A DNA stretch of 64,000 bases. Source: Bufo bufo. Its lineage: Eukaryota > Chordata > Amphibia > Anura > Bufonidae. The DNA is taken from contig NC_053389.1 of assembly GCF_905171765.1 (NCBI RefSeq), positions 782,074,772-782,138,771 of the forward strand. The letters run 5' to 3'. The number at the start of each line of letters is the position of its first letter. The first letter of the stretch is position 1. The notes under the pieces are model-generated. The model saw only the letters and a list, made by a program, of their open reading frames with translations, did no database searches and had not been told where the DNA came from. Positions 55,678 to 64,000 of the stretch are shown here, piece by piece. The translations under genes and the position numbers were made by a program.

Positions 55678-56385
55678 TTAGTCAAATGCATCCCCCACTG
55701 TCAGTCCCTTCGGGATCCATGCCTCATTCATCTTAATAAAGGTGAGGTAATCTAGACTTTTTTGACCTAGGAGACTTCTCTTCTCAGTGACAATACCTCC
55801 TGCTGTGCTGAAGGTCCTTTCTGACAGGACACTTGAAGCGGGGCAGGCCAGAAGTTCTATCGCAAATTGGGATAGCTCAGGCCACAGGTCAAGCCTGCAC
55901 ACCCAGTAGTCAAGGGGTTCATCGCTCCTCAAAGTGTCGATATCTGCAGTTAAGGCGAGGTAGTCTGCTACCTGTCGGTCGAGTCGTTCTCTGAGGGTGG
56001 ACCCTGAAGGGCTGTGGCGATATGTAGGACTTAAAAAGCTCTGCATGTCCTCCATCAACAACACGTCTGTAAAGTGTCCTGTCCTTGCCGTCCTGGTCAT
56101 GGTAGGAGGAGGAATTCTTTCACCTCTTCCCCTGTTAGATTCCCGTTGTGCTGTGACATCACCCTTATACGCTGTGTAAAGCATTCTTTTTAACTTGTTT
56201 TGGAACTGCTGCATCCTTTCCGACTTCCGGTAATTCGGTAACATTTCAGGCACTTTCTGCTTATACCGGGGGTCTAGTAGCGTGGCCACCCAGTACAGGT
56301 CGTTCTCCTTCAGCCTTTTGATACGAGGGTCCCTTAACAGGCATGACAGCATGAAAAACCTCATTTGCGCAAGGTTGGATGCCAA
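55678..56385 (-). pseudogene. hAT-B transposase C-terminal part
   Basis: A 235-codon frame covers the C-terminal third: LYWVATLLDPRYKQKV, then the dimerisation block LDYWVCRLDLWPELSQFAIE, PASSVLSERTFSTAGG (catalytic glutamate in SERTFS) and KSLDYLTFIKMNEAWIP. Its stop is at 55678. The block is clearly homologous to hAT-A's (SILSERVFSTAGG, KLTFIKMNQAWIP) but diverged, so A and B are separate families of one hAT lineage. It is separated from the preceding piece by a frameshift and stop near 56400. Confidence 0.88.
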
Positions 56386-56442
56386 GCTACTTATGTCCCG
56401 TTCCTCGTCCTCACTGATGTCATTAAAGGCCTTTTCTTCCCA

Positions 56443-56850
56443 TTAGCCACGGACAACACCACGGCTACCAGATAGGTGACAACGTGCACCCTGGGATGCC
56501 TGGTGTAGTTGGTCTTCCTCCTCCTCAAAGCCACATTCCTCCTCTGCCTCCTCTTCCTCAGACTCCTCTTCCAGCGTTGCCGCAGGTCCAGCAAGCGATG
56601 CTGATAAGGCTGTTTCTGGTGGTGATGGTGACCACAACTCTTCCTCTTCACGCTCATCTACGGCCTGATCCAGCACTCTTCGCAGGGCACGCTCCAGGAA
56701 GAAAACAAATGGGATGATGTCGCTGATGGTGCCTTCGGTGCGACTGACTACGTTTGTCACCTCCTCAAAAGGACGCATGAGCCTACAGGCATTGCGCATG
56801 AGTGTTCAGTAACGTGGCAAAAAAATACCCAGCTTCGCAGAGGCTGTCCT
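56443..56850 (-). pseudogene. hAT-B transposase Glu-rich middle part
   Basis: The frame RLMRPFEEVTNVVSRTEG, PFVFFLERALRRVLDQAVDE and a Glu-rich tail corresponds to the hAT segment between the second and third catalytic residues. It stops at 56443 before reaching the C-terminal part. A second copy lies at 54231-54512. Confidence 0.8.
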
Positions 56851-57234
56851 AGCACCCCGGTCATACAAATACTCGTTGACGGCTGTTTCTTTTTGGAGCA
56901 GGCGGTCGAACATTAGGAGTGTTGAATTCCAACGTGTCGGGCTGTCGCAAATCAAGCGCCTCACTGGCATGTTGTTTCGCCGCTGAATATCTGAAAAGTG
57001 CGCCATGGCCGTGAAGGAACGCCTGAAATGGCCACACACCTTCCTGGCCTGCTTGAGGACGTCCTGTAAGCCTGGGTACTTATGCACAAAGCGTTGTTCG
57101 ATCAGATTCAACACATGTGCCATGCACGGCACATGTGTCAACTTGCCCAAATTTAATGCCGCCAACAAATTGCTTCCGTTGTCACACACCACTTTGCCGA
57201 TCTCCAGTTGGTACGGAGTCAGCCACTGATCCAC
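56806..57234 (-). pseudogene. hAT-B transposase catalytic part
   Basis: Encodes IGKVVCDNGSNLLAALN (second catalytic aspartate), VPCMAHVLNLIEQRF and LICDSPTRWNSTLLMFDRLL, the standard central motifs of hAT transposases, with a 142-codon frame ending at 56806. The neighbouring DNA 57235-57500 on its 5' side is decayed, including a G-run at about 57346-57355, so the link to the first catalytic block is lost. Confidence 0.87.
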
Positions 57235-57499
57235 CTATGCGTTCAGGGCGGACAGGAGTGCTGGTCCGGTGTGACTCTCTGCTTTCAGGCAAGTCAACCC
57301 CAAGACGGCGTGACACTGTCGTATCCAGGATGTGGAATAGCCCCGGGGGGGGGGGGTGCAGTTGATGTGGAGCAAGACTCAGCAGAAGAGGACTCAGCTG
57401 AGGAGGTTAGTGAAGAGGATGGAGTAGGAGGAGTAGAGGAGGTGGCAGCAGGCCTGCCTGCCTGCAAGTCGTGGCAGTGTCACCAACTCTTCTGCAGAG

Positions 57500-58320
57500 T
57501 CACGCATTACATGCTTGGCAGCCATCAGCAGGTTTACCCAATGCATGCTTTGCAGACCAGGTATCAGTGGTCAGAAGGACCATTGTCCCAACACTGTGTG
57601 CCAGACATGCCATGACTTCCTTTTGCACAATCGAGAACAGGTTGGGGATTGCCTTTTGTGCAAAGAAATTTCGGCCGTGTACCTTCCACTGCGGTGTCCC
57701 AATAGCTAAAAATTTTTGGAAGGCCTTAGACTCCACCAGCTTGTATGGTAAATGCTGGCGGGCTAAGAGTTCCGACAAGCCAGCTGTCAGACGCCGGGCA
57801 AGGGGGTGACTTTGTGACATTGGCTTCTTATGCTCAAACATGTCCTTGACAGACACCTGACTGTGGGCAGATAAGCAGGAACTGCTCAAGGCGAGAGACG
57901 GAGTGGCGGATGGTTGAGAGGGGGCAAGGAGGACAGCAGTGGTTGACGTGGCTGAAGATGCTGGACCAGGAGGAGGATGGCGGCTTTGAGTTTGTGTGCT
58001 GCTTGTACTCTTGTGTTGATCCCATAGGCGTTTGTGATTTGAGATCATGTGCCTTCGCAAAGCAGTTGTACCTAGGTGGGTGTTGGACTTCCCACGACTC
58101 AGTTTTTTTTTTATGCACAGGTTGCAAATGGCATCACTGGTGTCAGAGGCAGACACACAAAAAAAATGCCACACTGCTGATCTCTGCAATGACGTCATTC
58201 TGGTGGTGCCAACAGCATGCGTTGATTGGCGTGCTGTCTGGCTGACCCCCGGTCGCCGATGCATGCTGTCTGACTGTGCCACTAGCTCCTTGCGACGACC
58301 TCCACCTGCTTCCAACTCGT
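57500..58320 (-). pseudogene. hAT-B transposase BED finger and first catalytic block
   Basis: In this frame the BED finger reads RSAVWHFFCVSASDTSDAIC, NLCIKKKLSRG, then LRRHMISNHKRLW. SVKDMFEHKKPM and KLVESKAFQKFL follow, and the first catalytic block is VLLTTDTWSAKHAL. It then goes out of frame (LGKPADGCQACNA) and ends at 57500. The upstream acidic N-terminus is in another frame (58143-58793), with the switch between about 58300 and 58370. Confidence 0.87.
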
Positions 58321-58793
58321 CTCCTCCTCCTCTCTGTCTCCCCATCTGAACTTTCCCCCTGTTCTTCTTCTCTTCGAGCCGGCACCCACGTGACATCCAC
58401 GGACACATCGTTATCATCAACCGCTTCACTTGTATCTGACAACTCAGCAAAGGAAGCAGCAGCGGGTACAACATCATCATCATCCCACCGTACATCCATG
58501 TGTGTAATGCTGCCTGACTGAGACATATCCCTGTTATGTACATCCTCTGGCAATAATGGTTGCGCATCACTCATTTCTTCCAACTGATGTGTAAATAACT
58601 CCTCTGACAGATCAAGTGAAGCAGCTGTGGTGCTAGTGTTGGTGGTGGCGGCAAGAGGGCGAGTAGTAACTTGAGAGGTGCCCGAAGCTGAGCTGGAGGA
58701 GGATGGTGCGTCAAGGTTCTGAGCGGAAGCTGTAGAAGATTGGGTGTCCTGTGTTAGCCAGTCAACTATGTCCTCAGAACTTTTCGAGTTCAA
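58143..58793 (-). pseudogene. hAT-B transposase acidic N-terminus
   Basis: The ATG at 58793 opens a Ser/Thr- and Asp/Glu-rich N-terminus: EDIVDWLTQDTQSSTASAQN, DVRWDDDDVVPAAASFAELS, VDVTWVPARREEEQGE. This matches in style the acidic N-terminus of hAT-A. True coding sequence probably ends near 58300, where a frameshift moves the reading to the BED-finger frame; the remainder to 58143 is off-frame. Confidence 0.75.
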
Positions 58794-58799
58794 GGTACG

Positions 58800-59576
58800 T
58801 GGCTCTGAACACTGGGCATTATTCTAGGGCCAAAGGGAATCACAGCACCACGACCACGACGGCCCCTGCGGGGTGGCCTGCCTCTGCCTGTCATTTTTTT
58901 AAGATTAGCTTAGTTGTACTATGCGTGCAAGCTACTGTGACACCAGATATGAGTGGCACTGTGCACTGGCAAAAGTTGGCAGAGTAGACGCTGTGGGCCT
59001 GACACACACGCTTGCAGACAACTAACTGCTATTCAATCTATTACATTTTTTTTTATTTTTATGTAATCTACTGTGACACCAGATATGAGTTGCGCTGGTG
59101 ACACTATGCACTTGCAGAGCCTGAAACACACACGCGTGCAGGCAACTGACTGCTATTATTTCACAGTCAAAATATATATATTTTTTAAATGTAATCTACT
59201 GTGACACCAGATATGAGTTGCGCTGGTAACACTATGCACTTGCAGGGCCTGAAACACACACACGTGCAGGCAACTGACTGCTATTATTTCACAGTCAAAA
59301 TTGTTGTTTTTTAAAAAATGTAATCTACTGTGACATCAGATATGAGTTGCGCTGGTGACACTGTGCACTTGCAGGGCCTAAAACACACACGCGTGCAGGC
59401 AACTGACTGCTATTATATTACAGTCCAAAAAGTTTTTTAGTTTTTTTTTAAATGCAAGCTACTGTGACACCAGATATGAGTGGTGGCACTCGGCAAGTGG
59501 GCACAGTATATGCTGTGAGCCTGACACACACTCTGGCAGGCAACTGCAATTAGATTACACAGGAAAAAAAAAAAAA
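58800..59576 (-). repeat. hAT-B 5' region: about 128-bp tandem repeats
   Basis: Five imperfect units, each with CTACTGTGACACCAGATATG, a CTATGCACTTGCAGGGCCT-type block and CAACTGACTGCTATTA, start near 58927, 59066, 59192, 59320 and 59455. Confidence 0.87.
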
Positions 59577-59941
59577 AGCAGACTGATGTACTAGCCCTAA
59601 AAAGGGCTTTTTGGGGTGCTGTCCTTACAGCAGAGATCAGATGAGTCTTTCAGGACTGTAGTGGACACTGAATACACTAGCCTAGCTATCGATTTCCCTA
59701 TTAAATCAGCAGCAGCTACACTGTCCCTCCTCTCACTAAGACTGTAGTTTCCGAATGAATCTAAAATGGATGCTGTCCAGGAGGTGGGAGGGTCTGGGAG
59801 GTAGGGTATGATGCTAATTGGCTGGGTCAAAGTTTACTCAATGATGACGAATAGGGGGCAGACCGAACATCGCATATGTTCGCCCGCCGCGGCGAACGCG
59901 AACAAGCTATGTTCGCCGGCGAATAGTTCGGGACATCTCTA
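59577..59941 (-). mobile_element. hAT-B right end
   Basis: Noncoding to the terminal repeat GTTCGGGACATCTCTA ending at 59941, which is the inverse of TAGAGATGTCGCGAAC at 23895. GCGAAC/GTTCGC motifs cluster from 59866 to 59930. Confidence 0.8.
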
Positions 59942-60526
59942 GTTGTCACCTATCTGGTACCCATGGTGTTGTACGTGGCTGGGTGGAGGAAGAGACCTTC
60001 AATGACATCAGTGGAGACAAGGAACGGGACATGGCTAGCTTGGTATCCAACCTTGTGCAAATGGGAAGTTTTGTGGTTGTGCAAATGGACTGTTTGCGGT
60101 GCGTTAAACGGGGAGTTTGGTCTGTCACTGTGAAGCGGGCGTAACCCTTACACTACCTGATCGATTCAACATCATACCTGATCGTATACACACACTGGAT
60201 GTTTTAAAGCACGTTATTCCAAACAATTTAGGAATGTTAGGTTATTTATGCCCTTTATGGATTAAAACCCGACTCTGCGTCAACTACGTAATTTTCCATG
60301 GGAGATTTGCCATGGATCCCCCTCCGGCATGCCACAGTCCAGGTGTTAGTCCCCTTGAAACAACTTTTCCATCACTATTGTGGCCAGAAAGAGTCCCTGT
60401 GGGTTTTAAAATTCGCCTGCCTATTGAAGTCTATGGCGGTTCGCCCGGTTCGCCCGTTTGCGAACATTCGCAGAAATCCACGTTCGCCGTTCGCGAACCG
60501 AAAATTTTATGTTCGTGACATCTCTA
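59942..60526 (+). mobile_element. Inverted copy of the hAT-B left end and transposase fragment
   Basis: This is the reverse complement of 53978-54190 joined to 23895-24273, that is, hAT-B left-end sequence without the hAT-A insertion. The plus strand encodes ETFNDISGDKERDMASLVSN and VKRGVWSVTVKRA, a decayed transposase segment, and ends in TTCGTGACATCTCTA at 60526. It preserves the empty hAT-A insertion site (GGCGTAAC, about 60138). Confidence 0.82.
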
Positions 60527-61061
60527 TTCTGGGACTTGAGGCATACTCATGTCCAGGGATCCTATTTAATCCTGCTACTGGATCTTGGGTGTGTCTCACT
60601 CTGGGGAGTGTGTTATCCGGAAACAGAGGCCTGTTAAGTCTCTGTATGTGTGGTCTCAGCCGGGCTAGGCTGAGGGACCACGAAGCTAAGTGACAGCCTG
60701 TTATTTGGGGGACGCCGTGATGCCTGCAGCCCAAGGGTCACAATGCCAGAGTCGGGAGGACTGCTGGACCACAATCCCCCAAAGGGACTTCTATTTGCTA
60801 CAGCCTGGAGGCTGCTGGACTATTGGGCTGAGAAAGCCGCACCTGAGACAGTGTGTGAACTGTGATGTATAGGTGAGTCAGAGAGACACGTCATATGTTT
60901 AGTTAGAGCCTAGATGGGCAAATGTTTATTATTTTGTGTGGCTGTCACATGCGATGAGTTGAAGCTGCGACTTCATAACCAGTTTTGCTGAAACGTACGG
61001 AATAAAACACGAGTTTGGACATTCTACCCTTGTCTGGTGAAGTAATCTGTGATGGCGACCC
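60527..61061 (+). mobile_element. LTR-like segment with polyadenylation signal and possible primer site
   Basis: Noncoding sequence with a GC-rich middle, an AATAAA at 61001-61006 and a TGGCGACCC (61053-61061) that could be the start of a tRNA primer-binding site. This suggests the 3' part of an LTR followed by an internal region. No gag, pol or env frame follows. The identity is tentative. Confidence 0.35.
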
Positions 61062-61863
61062 CCTAAAAGTAAACGATCCCTTACACCTCACAGATGAAAA
61101 CCTTGCATTTCCTCTTCAGCTGCTCTACAATCCCAAGGATTCGTTGTCTACATACAATTTCAGGAGCTTATTGCAGTCAACTGGGGTTAATCTTGACTGA
61201 AGCTAAATGACAAGATAGAAAGCTGCTCTCTCAAGAGCCTTCTTTTAATAAATCGGTGGAAAACAGGAAGGAGAGCCAAACCCAAGAGTTTAATCTCCAA
61301 TCCCAGGGAACATTATTCCAAAGACAAGATTTAACCCATGATTAAGCTTAAAGCCTATGCATATGGGGGTGCCATATCTCCTTATATAGAACGCCTTTCT
61401 TGGCATGAAAAGTCTTATATGCCATACATGCTCCTCTGGAAGTCTGGGAAGAAGGTATGCAAAGAGCTCTTATCAAGCACTGCCTCTGATGCCACCCGAT
61501 GGAAGGTGTAAGGGTGCATGCTCCCAGAATTCCAGAGGACTAATTGACCTTATCCTTTTTAACTCCTCACCACAACTAAATTGTGTTGGTGTCACCCTCT
61601 TTATATGGAGAGGAAGGAACATTTTAGAGAGAGATTGGTCAGTCAGTCTGAGCATAGGCTCAGTAGTGAGAGGCACATAGGTTGCTGACTCAAGAGTCAG
61701 ATTGGTTATGTACCTTATGTAAAAATCTCCATATCCTACAGTGTATTTTGAGGATGTGTTGCTGTGAAACCTGAAACATCTGTGGAAAGTGTATTTTGTG
61801 AACATCTACCAGTCCATCACATGCTAAGAACTGTTGTGATCTATTTGCATTTCAATTCTTCAG
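61062..61863. other. No gene recognised
   Basis: Short frames only. The last 20 bp (TTGCATTTCAATTCTTCAG) form a reasonable splice-acceptor tract for the next feature. Confidence 0.45.
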
Positions 61864-62192
61864 AAAAGAACTGTTCTGCTGCACAACTGCCTCAAAATTG
61901 CTTTCTGCACTACTAAAGTGAACTGTTGGCTTGACGAACTGGGACCCAGCCTTGCCCCCAAAACCTTCAACACCAAAGGCACCTCAACCATTGTCACGCA
62001 GGTGAACCCCAGAACCAGAGTGTGCTCCAAAGGGATGAAATGTGTGACCTTCCACATTACACACAGCCATCAGAACTGTGAGTACTTCTACAACTTCCAT
62101 GTGACCACCCACACTCAAGCACACTCCTGTAGCATGCTTCACATGGAGGTGCTCTACAATCCAGCTCCAAAAATCCACAGCTCAGACAAGAG
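61864..62192 (+). CDS. Putative single host exon, unidentified Cys-containing protein
   Basis: A 329-bp block is open in one frame from a pyrimidine-rich acceptor (CAATTCTTCAG at 61863) to a good donor (AAGAG/GTATGT at 62192/62193). The frame reads KRTVLLHNCLKIAFCTTK, NCWLDELGPSLAPKTFNTKG, RVCSKGMKCVTFHITHSHQN, CEYFYNFHVTTHTQAHSCSM and EVLYNPAPKIHSSDKR, about 109 residues. Seven cysteines and beta-strand-like alternation suggest an extracellular or secreted domain. There is no methionine start and no repeat similarity that I can see. Codon content looks like a real exon rather than random DNA. I do not recognise the family. It could be an exon of a host gene whose other exons lie outside the window, or an exon of a dead copy. 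Confidence 0.45.
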
Positions 62193-63590
62193 GTATGTAA
62201 ATTAACGAGATGGCTGTTTCACTTGTTACAATGCTTAATGGCATTTTAACAATAGATATATCATGTTACATGACACTTTTAATCACTGGCAGTGGCCTAT
62301 TGGGTCACCGCACACCGAATTTACAAGGATGAACCACATGTTCTACTTTATCCGATATAGAAGTCAGCTAAAGTGGGTGAGGCAGAGAATTAAAAATTCC
62401 TCCACTTAAAAAACAAACAAACCGTAATTCATCTAAAATCTTATGTGGGGTAAGTTTTGCCCTATGGGATCTGAGTATACCCTTGTCTATTGGTTCCAAC
62501 TAGAGAACCCCCTTAAGTAAATGAAGTTCAGATTTGGCTGTGAAGACATACATAAATAGTTTCCCTTCCAAACAAGGTATTCTACCATATGTGGGTGGGT
62601 CCGGAGGTTCCTATAAAGGTACGTTTCCACTGAAATTCCCTAGAAATATACGAGAAATATTCACACTTTGACTGAAAGTGTCTGTTACCTATTTTATTTT
62701 ACAACTGTAAGAGACATAAAATCAAAGAGACAGATAGTGGAATAGAATTGTTGACTACTGAAGCACAATGACAATCTAATATCTGTATGGATTAACTGGT
62801 TAGTCCCAGAGCAACAAGGTGACTCAATGACAATGTTGTTTCGACAACAGCAAACACTGCTTCTTGTGTTCCATTATCTGATAAAAGAGCCAGAGAGTCT
62901 GACAACTGGAGGATGGGCTTACAATTGAAGAGGGATATTACTTTAGCCATTGTAGTAATAAGCTAGGAGACAAATCTTGGCCACTGAGGCTTTTACCAAG
63001 ATCAGAGATGCGAGATAAAACACTGCTATATAACAAACATCTGAAATATTTATGTATGATGTACCAATCACATGATGCAACCAAAGTAAGGAGTTGACCA
63101 GGATTAAGGTGCCCGTATATTGGATCTGTTGGTGGAGTTATCTCTTTCGACTCCCTGATAAACAAATGTTCGGTTCGGCCCGGCCAAGTGTGTGTGTGTT
63201 TTTAATGGACGTCATGACAAACAAGTCAGACAGCAGTTTATCGCCCAGAAAAAAGGATCAGGTGTTAAAATTCAACATGACTGATACTTCTTTCCCCCAC
63301 TATCATTTGTCAGAAGAGTGTTGGGAGATCCCCATACAGATCAGATTGTTGGCTTGTCCTGATAAAAACAGTAGTCGTCTCCTGTTTGGCTGCTAGAACT
63401 GCAGGTAGTGGTAGCATCAGGTGTACTGTCCAGGGTTATCCCATGATGAAAAAAAAAAATCAGACCTCATATAGTACATGACAATCTTTCTAACAAAGCC
63501 AGAACCAGCCCTGTACCTCGCATAGATCCAGAGACCCCAATTCATTGCTCTAATTTATATCAAACTGCCCTCTCATGCAGTCTGTCCATT
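62193..63590. other. No feature recognised
   Basis: Intron-like noncoding DNA without recognisable genes. Two short A-runs and one (GT)n stretch at about 63189 are present. Confidence 0.45.
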
Positions 63591-64000
63591 CTAGTGGACC
63601 TTTCTTGGTTTTTGAGGTGTCTACTCCACTGCAGCTCGTGCTTTGCACTTAACTGCCTGGTCATGCAGGTTGTGCTCAGGTTGAGATTGCACAGCGTGCA
63701 AACCACTCGTGTCTTGTTGTCAGAACATTGTCTGAAGAACTGCCACGCCAGGGAACTCCTTGCAGCTGGCTTTGGTGTGCTCGGTCCCTTGCTGCGGTGG
63801 GCAGTAGGAGGCATACTGTCTAGAGGATGGCCGCTCTGCTTTTGCACCCTGCTCCCTCTTCTGCTGTGCTGGTGGCTCTGTGCGACCACCGCCTCTTCCT
63901 CCGAACTACATCGGTCAATCGCATGACCTTGATTTCATGTGGGGTCGAGGATCTCATTGTCCTCCACATCATCTTCCACCCAGTCTTCACCCCTGTCTTC
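63591..64000 (-). pseudogene. hAT-A-family transposase N-terminal fragment (runs off window end)
   Basis: The minus strand encodes WVEDDVEDNEILDPT, a stop, then RCSSEEEAVVAQSHQHSRRG and a BED finger SSLAWQFFRQCSDNKTRVVC, TLC, LNLSTTCM, AKHELQWSRHLKN. It parallels hAT-A 51500-51910. Compared with hAT-A, the finger has lost about 9-10 residues in frame between TLC and LNLSTT. It ends near 63591 where similarity stops, so it is a truncated piece of a separate insertion. The stop at about 63936 (TGA) confirms decay. Confidence 0.82.

Noticed and set aside
61015..61200. 61-codon frame as an upstream exon of the 61864 block
   Set aside because: It overlaps the LTR-like end and possible primer site, has no donor matching the phase, and shows no similarity to the later block beyond a chance LYNP.

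Overview
This window looks like an intergenic or intronic stretch of a large, repeat-rich vertebrate genome, most likely an anuran amphibian. I infer this from the mix of repeats: Penelope-like elements (PLEs), Tc1-like elements, a TTAA-site element, hAT elements with BED-finger transposases and several short foldback families that I associate with frogs and toads. There is no operon structure, no bacterial gene and no recognisable complete host gene. The only possible host coding sequence is one 329-bp exon-like block (61864-62192) whose identity I do not recognise. Nearly everything else that can be read is mobile DNA, and none of the protein-coding mobile elements is intact.

Layout. 1-3131: a minus-strand PLE whose N-terminal ORF and reverse transcriptase are offset by -1 at an AAAAAAG heptamer; it runs off the window start and is preceded by a 5'-truncated copy that acts as its LTR-like leader. 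3135-9747: a Tc1-like tail, a (TA)n tract, then a 6.4-kb minus-strand Tc1-like element split by a 4.75-kb TTAA-flanked element made of hairpins, a tandem array and a series of alternating inverted repeats. 9771-11560: a second PLE remnant. 11689-12629: an internally deleted Tc1-like element. 12692-24000: decayed LINE, MITE, minisatellite, LTR-like and PLE-tail fragments in otherwise unremarkable DNA.

23895-60526 is a nest of elements. hAT-B has been split by hAT-A (24274-53977, 8-bp target duplication), and an uninterrupted copy of the insertion site survives near 60138. hAT-A carries a 17.8-kb tandem array of about 126 units of 141 bp. The array is organised as a hierarchy: roughly 25-bp motifs, 141-bp units, 704/845/986-bp multimers and a 4647-bp super-repeat. 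The hAT-A transposase gene is itself split by a 6.58-kb PLE insertion (44516-51094) with a 13-bp target duplication. That insertion is an almost perfect head-to-head palindrome: two 3188-bp arms around a 2-bp centre, each with an open 403-codon RT/GIY-YIG endonuclease reading frame. Only one arm carries a further 202 bp at its 3' end.

60527-64000: an LTR-like segment, the unidentified exon, unremarkable DNA and the start of another hAT-A-family BED-finger fragment that runs off the window end.

The elements do not form a pathway. They record layered insertions: PLE into hAT-A into hAT-B, TTAA element into Tc1, hAT MITEs into minisatellites. The two strongest candidates for something new are the PLE palindrome and the three-tier array inside hAT-A. 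Comparisons were made by eye, so boundaries are good to a few bases where target duplications are given and to tens of bases elsewhere.
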